64,000 nt of DNA, from contig JAJEKV010000041.1 of the NCBI GenBank assembly GCA_021234155.1, positions 10,437,018 through 10,501,017 on the forward strand, given 5' to 3'. Shown here in pieces: positions 1 through 13,900 of this stretch. Within the stretch, counting starts at the first letter, position 1; every line of letters starts with the position of its first letter. The DNA comes from Isoetes taiwanensis. Taxonomy: Eukaryota; Streptophyta; Lycopodiopsida; Isoetales; Isoetaceae. Made by a program: the position numbers and the translations under genes. The notes beneath the pieces are model-generated. The model worked only from the letters and a program-made list of their open reading frames with translations, ran no database searches and was not told the DNA's origin.

Positions 1-3000
1 AGTCAGTGACTAGCTTAGAAGAAAGGTTATTCCAAAGAAAGCGTGGCGTCAGACCAGCTTTGGGAAAGATTGATATTCAACAAAGCGGATAGTCAGCTTG
101 ACCAGTTTTGGGAAAGATTATTACTTCATGTCGATCGAGGGAATGCCTTGGGAAGGAGGCTGGTATGTCGACCCCCACGGCCAATCGGGCCTCTGTGATC
201 ACTACACGTATCCCGACTCAAGAATTCCAAGCAGGATGCTTTTGGCGGTTCTCCATGCTCGCTTAAAGATTGAATTTACCCGTGCTCAAATGACCAAGAT
301 GAACTTCTAGAGATGGTAAGAGGTTATACAAGTAGCTTCATATAAGTAATGACAAAGCAGAGTCAATGTTTTAGCAAGTAAGCCATCCATGACAAGCTAT
401 TTGTCTCCATGACAACTCATCTCCACGAGCAAAACTACTTGACCTCCATGACAAGCTTTCCACGACAACCCAGTACCATCCTTATTCCATAATCCCCAAA
501 GGACTCCATAGAAGTTCCCCAATAATCCAACTCGCTCAAACAAGTCAGTCCATACTTCGACATTCTCCACCAAATCACCGAAGCTTTCTCACTACTGATA
601 AGCTTTATATTCATGCAGAATAGTCACCAATCCACCTCCTGCCCAATTAATCGCTTCTAATATTGAACCACATGATTTCTCTCATATAAAAGCTTTTTAC
701 TCCATTAAGATAATCCAAAAGTAGGATCCCCAAAATGATAATCTCCTCTTTCTCGCTATGTTCATGGGGTAAAATAAGAAATCATTAGCAGTTCTTGCGA
801 CATATAAGAACAATAATCTTATATCTCTGGGAAATTCTAATTCCATCGTTTTAATCTCTTTGACCTCCTCATGATAGTGAGTCCAATTCCACCGTAGATT
901 CCATTGCCCATGGTTTCCAAAAAGAACCTAGAACCTCCGCTCGATACCTCTGATACAATTCATGTATATTTGGGAAGTTGTGGCAACACGTAATCATAGA
1001 ACCATAATGAAATAATAGAACACCTGACTAAAGAAACTTACCATGCACAATTGATATGGCGCATTCATTAACCACCCAACCGGATCCACCGAAGTTATGG
1101 CAAACCAAGTACTATGGCAAATACAAAGCTCTGCATCTGGCTTATTGGCCTTCCGTGACTACACCTAGCTACTCCAAGTAGCCACACATCAAAACAACGG
1201 ATCCGTAGTCGCTATGGCAGTAATTTTATCCTGTAACCTTTTCGGCCATTACTCCCTCTATAGATGATCTACTGAATGTGCCACTCCAATTCCGGAAACT
1301 AGACTCGTCACGGTTCAACGAAAGCAAGATCATTTCTGTCGGAGCTCAGTTTGGGAGATATGTCCAACCAGTTTAGGTTCTATTTATAGATCTCTGACTT
1401 TTAGTCTTTTTTAGCAAAGTGCTTTTTTTTCCAAAAATCTCTCCTTGCCTTTAATTAGATTATATGATTTTATCATATGGGACATTATCTATGATCTTTT
1501 TCTCAACCAATAACCATCCCAATGATAGTGCCTCAATTTCCATATAAATATCAATGGTTCACACCTACATGCTATGTTATCCTATGCCCCTTCTTTCATA
1601 GCCTTAGGGATACATTAGGGCAGGAAGAAACCATTAAATGTTAAACTAAAAGGAACTATTAATTCTAACAATCGAATAAAATGAACGAAATAGCAAAGCC
1701 TTTGTTGTCTTAGTTAAAGATAGAAACGCTGGCGAAATAGCTTGGGGCCGTAGATCGATCGGGATCGCGAAAAGAACTTTCCGATTTTAGCAAAAAGGTA
1801 AGGAAACCCGATTTAGCTTCGTAAACACCTTTTAGAATAGCATAAAAGTCATCGCAAGGCACTGTAATTCATGGCGTCCGACAGTGTCCGGGTATGAGGC
1901 AACAAGCCCATCTACGGGTAGATCTTTGATAATTTGTGGTTGGGAATTAAGTGCTTTCCTTTAGCCTCTAGAGAATTCGAGAGAATCCCGGAAGGAGGCT
2001 ATCCATTTGGATTAGAAGACTCCTCGGTGGAAGAGGAATTTGGAGCTAGACTTGCCGTGGTTCGCAAATCAGGCCGCCCTGGTGGATAAGCGTCTTGAGA
2101 ACTTATTCCCGAGATTCAGTTGTTATGAATAACAAGATTTGAAAGTTTTGCGCATAGGTAAACCGCTTGTATCTGTTGTCAATATCAAATTATAATAGTG
2201 GGATCTTGATAATTTATAGATATCCTCCAAGATAGGCTAGTGCTGTTAGGACCTCGGGAAACCATCATGAAATGGAAAGATAAAGGACCTATAATCTTGT
2301 GGAGGACCTCGAATACAAGGACATACTCAATCTTAAGACATAAGTTCATTGTGTATTTCAATATTTGGTGGATTCCTTTGCGACACACTCTAGAATGTGC
2401 ATGTTTAGTGTTGACATTAATCAAAGACAAAATAGCATCCGGGTATAAGCACTATTGCGGTTGATAGAGTCCGCCTCTATCTCCCTCTCATGGGAAGCAT
2501 TCAAAACGCAAATTCGTTATACGTCTGAGATGGGATAGAAACAATTTGGGCTTATTGTTTGCATTTTTGCCACGTAATTTGGCCCTGCACAAATTGACCG
2601 GGGCACCTTGTTTCTTATGTTTATAAAATTTATGCATTCTAAATCTTGCCTATGTCCGATAGATGGCATCTTCAGTCCATTAGCCACAAAGTGAAAACCG
2701 TTTGGACATGGGTGGGAAATAAGTTGTTCATCCCGAAAGGCGCTATGTGAGTGGCAAATAATCTAGGTAGTCTCAAAAAGTCAACAAAGTTGTTCCATAA
2801 ATTCGATAGAGTTATCAGTCCTTTATATAAGCAAAGGGTTAAGAGAGTATTGCGCATTGCTTCTTGTGTGAGCTGCCGCTAGCATGGTTCGGCCTTGGTT
2901 GTTTTGCTCTATTTAGCTCATCTCTATCTAGCCCGCGAAATTTTTTGCTCAATATTTGCCCCACCGCATGGCTCCACCGCAGGTAAATCGAACTTTTCCA

Positions 3001-3600
3001 TCGATTATACGGTTTGCTTTTATGGTCGCATTTGAAAGAGAAGGAGATTGTTATCTTTAAGGGCATGGATACTATGGATGAGTATCTTCAGCGTGGATGC
3101 ACTCCCATCTTTCTTTTGAAAGCATGGAAAATACATCTCTACCTCTTCAACTATGGAAATTAGCCTACTAATGCCTTCTTTTACCTACCTTTAATCGATC
3201 CGTATTAGCTTCAATCCACCCTATGTGACACAATGCATAGCAAGAGAACAAAGAAACAGGTTAGCTAGAAAATGACCGAGAGCCTCTTTGTTAATAAAAA
3301 CTTGAGTCACTGGTTTAAATATATACATCTCGGTGCCCCGCCTCGGGCAAACGTAATGAAAGCCCGACCTCCTGACCTCGCTCAAAAGCAACCGTAAGCC
3401 TAAACATTTACACAACAACCCCATACTATAAAGCAAAGCCGACGAAAGCAAAGGTCGAGAAATCGAACCTCCATTTAGCACTAAAATCCGCACTCGGTTC
3501 CTCTTGCATTTTCCCAGCATCCCGGGGTCGATGCAGTCCCTCCTCATTAGCTACAAGAAGGGAAGGAGGGTGGACTCTGATCCACCAGACGGCCCACCAC
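1..3600. other. No gene recognised
   Basis: I see no coding region that I can name here. Short ORFs exist on both strands (for example 98-310 +, 2240-2464 + and 3221-3547 -), but none shows a known motif, exon borders or convincing composition. A near-repeat of about 20 bases (gaccagctttgggaaagatt and its copy with one change) occurs at about 50-70 and 100-120. From about 2.9 to 3.2 kb the plus strand has a longer stretch of plausible codons, which may be a transposon remnant, but I cannot place it. Confidence 0.4.
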
Positions 3601-3949
3601 ACTTTGCTGGCTAACTAATGCAAAAACCCATCCCAAACACAAACATTAGAGCCCAAAAAGAAAGATACATACAGATTATAATAAAATGGGCAACCCAGAC
3701 TCTGACCAACGGGTTAATCCATTCCGGCCCCGCGACCAAACCACAAGCAAACAAATGGACAATAACCCAAAGCCAAAGGCCACCAGACAGTGAAATAGAA
3801 CAACAAATGGAAGGAAATAAAAGAACAAATGACTGGCCTTTGATCTATGATTCTTGAATAAGGAGTCTAACCTTCAACCAGCTCACAAGACGGGCTGTCA
3901 CGGATGGATCTTCAACAAGATAGCGTATCCAATGTCATCATATGCCGGA

Positions 3950-6200
3950 CAACTCGAAGGGCGGCATCGCCTACATACAGCCCAACCTGGCAAATAAAGC
4001 TCTCCCTTCGAGTAGCCTCAACCCCGCTCTCAACCGGAGATGGTGTGCACCTCCGCAAAATGTAGGACAATGATCCTGTTTTTCATGGGTGCATGAGCGC
4101 AGTAGCATTACAAAGGCCACCCAGCCATGGGATTTATGTATGCTGGTAATGTGTCGCTCGACTGCCTGGGCGGGTGTCAGCATAGCCAATGAGAAAGCAT
4201 GCGCCAAGGTACCGCTCGAGGTCGCTGACGACCGCCCGCTTGCACTTGATGCACCCGTGTTCGCGACATCTATCCGCCGCCCATCGAGCTTTCCTTTTCC
4301 CTCACCGTGCCTTTTAGGGCGCTGAGGCCCCACGCTACAAAGCAGTAAGCAAGGTAGGGGATCAGGCCCATACGAATTAACTTCCGGAAGTAGACGCATG
4401 GTCTGGGTTGCTGGCTCCCTTTGAAGAGGCACTGTTTCCTTTCGGCAGCAGACTGCATGGGACTGCGGGATTTCACCCCGCGGCATTGCAAGCAAGAAAG
4501 TTTTCTCTTCACACCGCTTTCCAAGTCATTCCAAGTATAGGGAAATCACCGGGCCTCACTGAATAATTGCATAAAAGCACAAAGCACAAGCAACCTTGAA
4601 TAGGTGCCATTGGTGAGTCCAATCATACAGCCTTTGGTGGGACTATTGTTCCATTGTATGAATGCCTTCCAACTCACTGCTGCCTACGTACCGGATGGAA
4701 TTGTCCCAGCTCATGGTCGGCTGTGAAAATTCCACCCCCACATTTGTAAGCGGGCACCACTTCAACATTTTGGCCAATTTATATGAGGATTGAGGTCGTG
4801 GTCGGGCGTGTTTCTGGACGCATACCGTAACCACCTTGATTTGGCAAGGCACATCAATTTGTTAGAGGTCCACATCAACAGACCGGCTGACTGCAGTAGG
4901 AGGTATTCTAGTGCCTCCATTATCACAGCCATCTCTCCAACATCAAGTATATACAAATATGGGAGAGGCATCCCTCGACGAATTCCTATACTCCCTTTCG
5001 AATGGTCGCACCGGGTCATACCCATAACCTCGTGACACCGCTCTCAGAATGCCAGGACGTTTAACCGCCGCAGAATTCTTGCCCACAGCTTTTCCCCAGG
5101 TACGCGTCAAAAGCCTTGCGGAAGCCCACGGCAAGAATACGTATCTTTGCCGACAGCTCCTCGGGCCACTCAACTAGAGATAAGATCTATGGCCGAGCGT
5201 TTCTACCGAACCTCGCCTGTGAGTGCCCGCACTGCCGCCTATCCGCCACAACCGCCACGAGGATCCCAGCGAAGCTTTGGTAAACCGAAATGACATGATG
5301 GTCCTAAGAATTGGCTTCCAAGTAACTGCTGTGACCCTCCCCGCCTTATATAGATCGGGGACAACCCCTATTAGTGGTCCATTGCGGGGAAAACCTTCCG
5401 CAGTCGCCTTGTTGAATATGTCCTAGTACCGGCCCATGGATGACCTCGCCCACTTGAGTAACCGTCACATTAAGGTCTAGTGCTTTCCATTGCTAGACGC
5501 GCTATCACACCTCCGCCCGGGCCTGTGATTTACCACGGGTTCCGGGGGTACGCCTGCTCCTCGGCTGTAGAGCCGCCGCGTACGTCTCCACCGTCCGAGT
5601 GATGCTCACAAGACCGCCTCCCCGGGACAGCACTTCCCCAAAATGTCCTCAGGATGACGCTTCCCAGGAGGAAGAACATTTCTGTTGACTCCGCCTTGAA
5701 TGGTGTACTGGCCCGTGGAGCCGGCGTTCGCGTTCTTTGCACTGCGGCGTTGAGATTGGATTTCACCTTGACGCAGGCCGTAGCTCTCGAGTTTGCCTGG
5801 GGCGACTTCCCCAAAACACCTCTCTGCGCAGCCTCGAGGACGTCACGAGCCTGCCTGCCTGCTGCTCCATTGAGCATTGGCAGATGCGCCAGATCCTCCG
5901 TAAGCATTTGGGGAGGCCAGAGGGCGCTCATAGTCCAGTCTGAGCTGGGGGCAGCCACCGAGGGAGGTGTTGGACATGCGTCTGGAGCATCCTGCCAAGC
6001 TAGCTGCAAGTGAGGTAGGTGGCCTGAGTCATCCCTCGTCCCTACCAGCTGTTCCCACTGAAAATGTTTGATGAGAGGTGCATGTCCCACTGGCCACCAA
6101 ACATCTGGGCCCTCTTCTCCCTGCTGGTATGCTGGCTGGAGGACCAGCACCTTGCACTTAAGGTGCTCAAACATGGCAAAACATATGCTTTTGTATACAA
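3950..6200 (-). mobile_element. Degenerate LINE (non-LTR retrotransposon) ORF2 relic
   Basis: The minus strand holds pieces of a LINE reverse transcriptase in the right order but in shifting frames. They are an EIFNKATAEGFP-like N-terminal RT segment near 5430-5380, an FRKAFDA segment near 5126-5104 (fits the (F/Y)xxAFD motif of RT domain 3), SIGIRRGMPLPYLYIL near 4993-4948 (fits the RxGxPLSPxLF motif), GVEFSQPTMSW near 4740-4702 (C-terminal thumb-like region), and a ‘LESGVKRKLSCLQ’ segment near 4515. The catalytic xADD segment is missing: the text jumps from PYLYIL directly to GEMAVIMEALEY, so roughly 70 residues appear deleted. The 214-codon ORF at 6174-5530 would lie in the region before RT, but I recognise no domain in it. 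The element is richer in G+C than its surroundings. Many stops and frameshifts make it dead. Confidence 0.65.
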
Positions 6201-6319
6201 TACGTGCCAGGAATCATAGTCCCATTGCGGGAAGCTCCTCCCACGCCAAAACAGAACACGGCAAAGTTTATGGAAAAATGTTGTTAGGATTTGAGGGACA
6301 TTTTTGCATTATACTGCTA

Positions 6320-6920
6320 TGGATTTGATCGAAGAAGCTGTTGATTGTTTAGAACATTGTTAATGAAAATTTGTAAATTAACACTGCGATTCTTGGCCCG
6401 CATGGTTTAAATCCGTAGGGTTTTACTTCTTTTCCACCTGAACGATCTAGTCCTGGCCCCAGCTGTAGAGAAGGCGTCGTAGAAGCCGATTCAAGGTTCT
6501 CAACCCCGTTCCCATGCCGGATTAGGACCACCTTTGGACCTCTTCTTTCTTGGCTTTCTGCAATAGCTCTCAGCGCCCGTTCAAAGGTAGACACATGCTC
6601 TTAAGTTCCTGGTTTCGTCAAAATTGTTCTTTTTTCTGATGCGGGTGTTGTAATGCATTAGTGTCACCAATCCTCTCCATCCAAAAAAATATTGGAGCGG
6701 GATACTGGAAGGAGGTTCTGGATTCCTACGACTCAGATTCCTTTTAAGTATCATTCCTTAATTTGTAAGAAATGAAGTACATCCTGTGCTGGTTATGGCG
6801 GAAGGGTGGTCAACAAATGGAAGCATTTTAAATTGGAAGACGTAAAATAAAATTAAATCCGATGAGGTAGATAATACAATCTGTGGAAGTGAAAGTATCT
6901 AAGCATCCCTGCATCCAAAT
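6320..6920. other. Unassigned spacer
   Basis: There is no supported gene here. A minus-strand ORF at 6594-6349 has no known motif. The stretch separates the LINE relic from the decayed plant gene that starts near 6.9 kb. Confidence 0.3.
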
Positions 6921-6924
6921 GAAA

Positions 6925-7995
6925 TTTGAAAATAAAACAACCACCTGGAACCTTTGATACATCAGCTTCAACATCAGGACAGAATGTGAAGAGTCGCATT
7001 TCCTGCCCTTGCCAGCCAACGCGGGACATCATCGCAGCAACTAAAGCAGGCATTTCTTACTTTTACCTTAGTTCATCTCGCTTTAACTTATCTTGAATGG
7101 GACAATGTGTTATTGTCCTTAGATTTTGGTCACCTGACAAGAGTTCATGCAGAAGCTTAGAGTGAATCCAACCCTTACAAACAAATCCAAAGTTGTTGAC
7201 AGTGCTGTGCTAGAAAAAGTAGAACAATCTAATCCTTTAGAACCAGGCACCAAGTCCAAGGATATCAAGCACTGTAAAGGTCGATATGGATATTCTCAGC
7301 GCGCGTTTTGAAAAACCAGGAAACAGAAGGGCAAAAGAGAATGCCCAAAGTGATGTGAAGGATGGTGGTGAAAACAAACACCCATCTGGGAGGTGCAAAC
7401 CTGAATTCGGATTTGCTAAAAGGGAAACCCAATGGAGGAAAGTCAAATAACTACATAGGTTCTGGAAGCTCCTCTACCAAACAGAAAAAAGCATCGAAGA
7501 AATAGCTGTCGAAAGGCCACCAAACAAGCACTACCTGTTAAACTTAAAAGGTTGGCAATGCTACATTCAAGCTTCTGCTGGGTAAAATAGTTCCCCATTG
7601 TGGAAGTGAGCTGCAGTTGCTTTTACAGCTTTTGAGTCTAGAGCCGCTTGGCATGCATTAAAAATACAGCTTCTGTGCCACTTACGAAGATCATGAAGCT
7701 GGAGAAGGGTTTGTTTTACTACCGTGATGCATGCGCATCATATGCTTGTGCAGTGCTTGATCAATCTGGGCAACTCATGACTGTGGTATGTTCGATTTGA
7801 AATATATCTAGAAAATGCATGTTATGGGATATTCAAGAGTTAGTACTTGAACTTGTTTCAGTTGGAGAACAGCTCCTCTTGGCACTATTGAAGAGCCTCG
7901 CGATATCTAGGCATTCTCCATCTGCCAGTAGGCTGGAACGGTCCTTGGCAGATTATCAATCGGCATCCCACGAGCTTCAAAGCATATGGAAATGA
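6925..7995 (+). pseudogene. Relic of a multi-exon plant gene, possibly DUF936-like
   Basis: Exon-like pieces follow each other on the plus strand. A GTFDTSASTSGQ-containing stretch lies at about 6927-7051. A Lys/Ser-rich exon begins after a TTCATGCAG acceptor at 7153; its reading switches frame near 7290 and again near 7420, which implies two indels. An exon with MKLEKGLFYYRDACASYACA ends at a GTG|GTATGT donor (7785). The next exon opens after a TTTCAG acceptor (7862) and contains LAISRHSPSASRLERSLADY before a stop at 7993-7995. The RRDAA-like motif followed by a helix with SxxSA and LERxLxxY resembles the C-terminal part of plant DUF936/DUF6857 proteins, but this is from memory and weak. The frameshifts argue for a pseudogene. 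Confidence 0.35.
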
Positions 7996-10900
7996 GTAAT
8001 TAGAGACATGGTTCAAAAGCAGAAGCTATCAGGCCATGCCAGGAATGCCAGTTTCTCTTCCTTTCCAATCTGAAAGGATTCACCTACAATTATAATTATA
8101 GGACAGTGAGCTTTTTATCTGTTTTGCAGAGTTGTTTGCATAAGTGCTGCCTTCTGATAAATCTGATGGAAGTTGCATTTCAGGAAGAACAAAGGATTTA
8201 TAATAACCGAAAATCTGTAGAGACCAGTTTTATGCTATCATTCGAGATGTAGCAACAGGTAACAGTGCATTTGTTCCAGTGGGGAAAACTGGTTTGTGAA
8301 TCATGAAAAACATTTGGAGAATGTTAAAGCAATTTTTAAGAGTCTTATTAGCTGAGAATTACATGGTTTTCTGGTGAGTGCTCCTCCCGATATGCAACTT
8401 TATAATTTATCTTAGTTACACCATGAGGCTCACACCAATTTCCATTTTTCTTTGCAGATCTATTCCCAGACCAAGTCATACAGGTGCACAATCTAATGAT
8501 TTTAATCTTCAGGTATCCGTTCGATAATGTAGTTGACATGCAACCTTTTTTGTTTGTCAGGTGTCGTTATCTCTCGCGGAGAGACAGATCCGAAGTTTCC
8601 GGTCTGGCCGTCAAGATCCTTCAAAACTTCAGAAATTACATGATCGGTTGACTTCCACAAAGAGGAAGATCATACTAATGCTAGTCATGAAAGGAGGTGC
8701 TGGGCAAAGGGATTGCTGGAAACACCAATCCCAAGCAGCTGTAGGACCCCTAATAAGAAGTATAATGATTCAAGTTTTATGTCATGAAACCATGCAGCAG
8801 CAAATGGGACAAGTCAATACTTCCCTGCAATTGGATGAAACTAAGAGTGCTTTTTGAATCTCAGAGATGGAGAGATTTAAAACCATTCTCGAGCACTGCG
8901 CCCCTATGCCTGGTTTGTGGAGGCAACTGACAGCTATCGTTTTGAGTATGCAGCTTATTTTGGAGTATGACCAGCAAATATTTCTGCAGCATGTCTGAGA
9001 TTATATTTCTTCACGTTAACTTTCTTATTATCATAGTCATATAAAAGGGTCAAACTCCGCGTGTAATGAGCCACCAATGGATAGTTTAAAATAGAAAAAT
9101 GCACTCGTAAATAAAAGTTTTTCAGTTGACACAATGTATATTTGATTTATAAAGCTACCCCCATTCCCTAACTAGTCTAGAATATATCAGGGACATGCCA
9201 TGCTTAGTTGTTCCTACGCTTATTTTTTTTTTTCCACTTTTTGTTTGTGGCTGGAGAATTAAGATAAAATTAAGAGACCTTGCAAACCATTTGCTACTAA
9301 GGTAGTTAGTTCTTTTTTCTATAAATTGACTTGAAACCAAGAATATAAAGGTCAAGCAGTGGTGAAATAATAATGGATGATCTGCATGTGCCATCAATGG
9401 CAAGAGGACTGTATGCTGAGGAAGTCTCAACACTTTGATAAAACAACATGTGAAGTAATGGATATCCTCAGGAGAAACAAAGTGGTCCATGCAGGTGTTT
9501 CCGATCGCTTTAAATAGATGCCAGTCCTTAGATTTTCCAGCAGATGGATTCTTTAAGGAGTCCAGTAGCTTCAGCTACTTCTCATCAAGGCCGCATATGA
9601 TACCGTGAATGAAGGAAGCCCATCTGATATAGAAAATTGAATGTATGACCTACTATATAACGAGCATGACATGAGAATGCAACGTGCAATGTTTCTACCC
9701 ATATGATAAGCCTTACATGACTCAAAGTAAGTTCCAGAGCTAGCTAATTTGCAAGCATGTAGTATTTTTCTAAATTGAAAGTATGGGTGGAATGTTTTTA
9801 GATGCTGCATTGTCTGTGTAATCTATATGGTAATGTGGTCCAGGTTGATCTAATACCCTCCGCTACAGTCTATCATTTCCTATTTCAGATTTTACAGAGA
9901 GGGTGTTGATTTTGAAGATTTTGGGTGGTATGTATGGGTGTAAGCATGGATCAATCTCGCTTAGCTCTTATGCGATTTCTTAGTTTATGTCACTGCTTCG
10001 TTCCAGGTTTATTTGTTCACCAGCTGTACCATGCTTCATGAAGTGCCAATGTCTTGGGAGGGTTGTTCCTGAATTGACGTGCAGGCATATTGTCAAAGCT
10101 CCACAACGTGGATGTTTGCTTCTTTAATTACCTTGGGTGCTGGAGTTCCTCACATGAGCAGGTGAATATGCTAACTTAATCCTGTACACCATTGTCTGGT
10201 TTAAGATGAGTATGATGAATCCTTGTACATAGATAAATGAAGTAACGCTTATCAAACTCCTCCTTTCAGAGAATTATCTGTAACCACGGCACATATATTC
10301 TCTTCCACCTTGGATCCTTCTGCTCCAGAATTTGGAGTGAGTGTGACATGCAGATAATTATTTCTTTTAGTTTTCCTGCAGAATCCTGACATACGATACG
10401 TTATGATGATCAGGTTGGAGGCATGTGTGTACTTGGCTGCTTCTGGATAGCTTTGAGCACCCGAATTTTCTTCCATAATCAATAAAAAAAGCTTGGCAGA
10501 GGTTCCATCTCTCGATTTGCTAGAGGGAGTCAAAGATTCCATTGATAACCTAGGAGTTGAAAGCCTTGGATAAAAATAAATACCAGGGCTGATGCCCGCT
10601 ACATCCAACAGTGCTGGGTCCAACGCTTATGGTAAGAAGTTTTTCTAAGCATATTCTGCTTCACGGTTCAGAATTGAAATGACAAACTGTTAGCTGTAAG
10701 ACAATTCGCAAAACTGGCTCAGATAAAGTTTTCTCAGGCCAAAATCTGGTATCACCCAGATACCAGATATTATCACCTAGTTTCAAATCATTAGTACTTG
10801 CTTATATTATGACAGTCAATGAACTTCACAATAACAGTGATATAGGAAATCAAGTTAATGCATGAGAACCTACATTTTGGTTTATCTAATCTTTTTACTC

Positions 10901-13900
10901 TATACTCAGTCATTTGTCATTTAGTAGAAATCCATACCAGCTTTGCACTTAGCAGAAAACTATTTATCAGTTAATGATGTTAAACGGTAAGGGCTTAGTT
11001 CGCTTTGATATGGAATATGTGCTTCTGATAATTTCTGAGACCAAAGTGAATTGTTGAATATTTTCAGGAATTGAGGGGTTATTTTGTTGAAGGCAAAGAA
11101 GCGCAGATTGCAGCCACATCCTGCCTTGAAAGTCCAGTTTTCACTTAAAAACTCCTAAGAAAAATAACTCCTGTGGAGCAACGCATGCAAATACTTTCTG
11201 CCAAATGTAGGGGAGCATGTCAGCTGCATCTGCTATGCCCGAGGGAAATAAACTCAGAGATATTAGATCTTAAGTTGAGACTGCAGGTTTATTTAACATT
11301 TTAATCTCATCCCACCTCTAACTCGCTTCTAATCCCAGATCTGTTATGGATTACTGCATGGCATAATGTTTTTAATGATAGAGTTCTTGGAAGATGAAAC
11401 AATCAATGGTACTTTGATGGCATGTTGGGTGCCTTGATAAGTTGAGTACCTTAGTGATAATCCATAATTACATTTGTTAGGCTTAGGGCAAGACAACAGT
11501 CCATGAACATTTATATGCTAATGCCTCTTCATAAAGTGAAGACCAAACAAAAAATAGATGCTAACACCCATAAGCAAAGACAGGTGTAGCTGAACTCAAT
11601 ATATTGGCCTCTGAAACCCAAACTGTCTTTTGAGACAGTAACGAAGCCATCTTCCCCTTTGTAGCTTCATTAACTTGGCCTTGTTAACATTTTTGGATCA
11701 TACATTTTATATGAAGGAAGAGATACAAGGCAGGCCTGGATAACTTCTAGCCAACTCACGACTCACAAGTATGTGTGCACTGCATAGAATAAGACATGAC
11801 TCTATGGCTTATAGGACCATGCCATGTCATCCATAATGCCCCTCCTCATCAGCAGTGTGACATCGTCACAGAACAACCTTTACTGCCAACACTCAAACTG
11901 CTGAAACAACGGTGATTTCAGCATGTAGAGAAAAACTGACCCATAGAAGAAGACATAACTGCCAAAAAACATGAGAGTTGGACCATCTTTCTTTCCCTAT
12001 ACCAGCCTCTCTATTGTTGGCAACAAATAATCGAGCACAAAAGAGCACAAACTGTGATACAGAAATCTGGAAAGCAAAACCAAGGACACTGAAACACTTT
12101 GATTTTAGAACCTGAGCCTCCTTTAGACTGCTCTTCTTTTTATCTTGATTCTCCAAATTAAGTTCCTGCTCAATACCTTGCCTCGAGAGTATAAATGGGG
12201 TAAGTTCTGGAATTCTCTGTACTTGTTTTGAGGATCTAAGAAGCATTGGACTTCCCTTTCTCTTGAAATTCCAGTTTTTGTATTTTCACATTCAATCCAC
12301 ACACCCCCCTCATGGCAAGAGTAGAGACAAAAGCGGATCTGGCAGATGCAATTAGGGAAATGATAACCACGACCGGAGGTGCAATAAGGAAAAGGCTAGT
12401 AATGAGCCAGCCACTGCGGGAACATTGAAGCCCGCGAAAACGACAGCTGTGTTTCTGATGATAACGACGCACTCATTGCATGGTTATGATGCCAATATAT
12501 AAGGGCAAATGGTATCAATAGAAAATAAGATAAGCCCTCCCAAATGGCTAGAATGTACCAGCATGATGCGCCACTAGCACCCCCTGGGAGCTCTCAGCCT
12601 TCATACATCAGTTCAGTGGCCTCAGGGCACTAGGGACAATAATTTTATTCTATTCTATTCTAATCCTGAGCCTTGTTTGTAGGTAGAACACTTTGCTGTT
12701 CGATTTGTTTAATGCGGCTTGGAGAGTTTTGGTGTAAACCAAGATATTCTTTTCATGCTTGTACCTATATCCTCAGACAAACCATTGAGAACACGTAAGA
12801 GTTTGAGCTTTTTATCTGGATTTGCACTAAGAGTTTCGGGTGTAAACCATCGCTGACTACTTGTGCCTTTATGTTATTGTATATCTAAGGTTAAATGTGC
12901 CCATTCCAGATGCTCTCTAATGGAACAGTCTTGGGTGCTAAATGCATTTCTGATCCCATCTTGGATCTTATTGAAGCTGATTGAAGTTCAGATTACAGTC
13001 CTGGTGGTGTGTGCAATATTAGGCTTTCTCGAGACTATTACTTAAAAGGAGCATGTTAATTTTGGGCATGCCTCTGGTTTGATTTGTTCCACTATGCAAT
13101 GCTGGCCCTGGTGTCATCGACGGTTTTAGTTTTGAATGCTTCTTTCACCATGTGGTTTGCAGTATGGCAACGCCGCTGCAGCTTTTAAAGACAATTGGTT
13201 TCATTGTTGCCTGGAACGGCTTATTATATTATTGTATGAGTAATATCATGTCATTTGATGGTCAATGTAAACAGGAACTGCCCATACTAGGTGGTCCAAT
13301 GTAGATGAAAACCTCTAGTTCTATATGGTGTCAACCCCAGCTTACATTCTTGCACATGATACTTATTGAGGAGTTCATGTATATTCTTCCATTGGATGAG
13401 ATGTACACCTACTGCATTGAGGCATCCTTTATGAGAATCATGTCATTTTGCCATCGCCAATCTTGTTCTCTGCTGTCCTTGAAGTTGTGATCATAAGAGC
13501 CTTTAAGATCTTAGCAGCATGCCCACATCGAAGGGCTTGTCTTTTTGCTTTAGGTTGATTCCAAAATCCATCTTCCATAAATTTATCTACTTCCAGCTGT
13601 TAACCTTCAGGCCTATGCCTTTAGAAGCCTCTAGATTGACATGTATAAAACAATGCATAAAGTGTGTTAATGCAAACACACTTTCCTTATGTTGAGATAC
13701 CTTGAAAACTCGCGAAATTAGAACAAAATACCAGGAGCATAATAATGAAGAAAGGTACGACGCCTGGCCAAGAAAAATTGGGTAGCAAAAAGAGCTACAA
13801 ATTGATTTCATCGCTTTAATTTTAGATCGAAGTTGTCTCTAAATATATTGTCCTTTTTGTTTCAGTTTTAAGGGTTTTATTGGGGCCCCATCATGTTTTG

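Noticed and set aside
3971-4495. 174-codon minus-strand ORF as a separate gene
   Set aside because: An overlapping frame (4524-4270) carries the LINE C-terminal text, so this ORF is a shifted-frame reading of the same LINE relic.
5530-6174. 214-codon minus-strand ORF as a host gene
   Set aside because: It lies directly upstream of LINE RT motifs on the same strand, in unusually GC-rich DNA where ORFs are long by chance; the opposite strand is also open for 119 codons. No host motif was seen.
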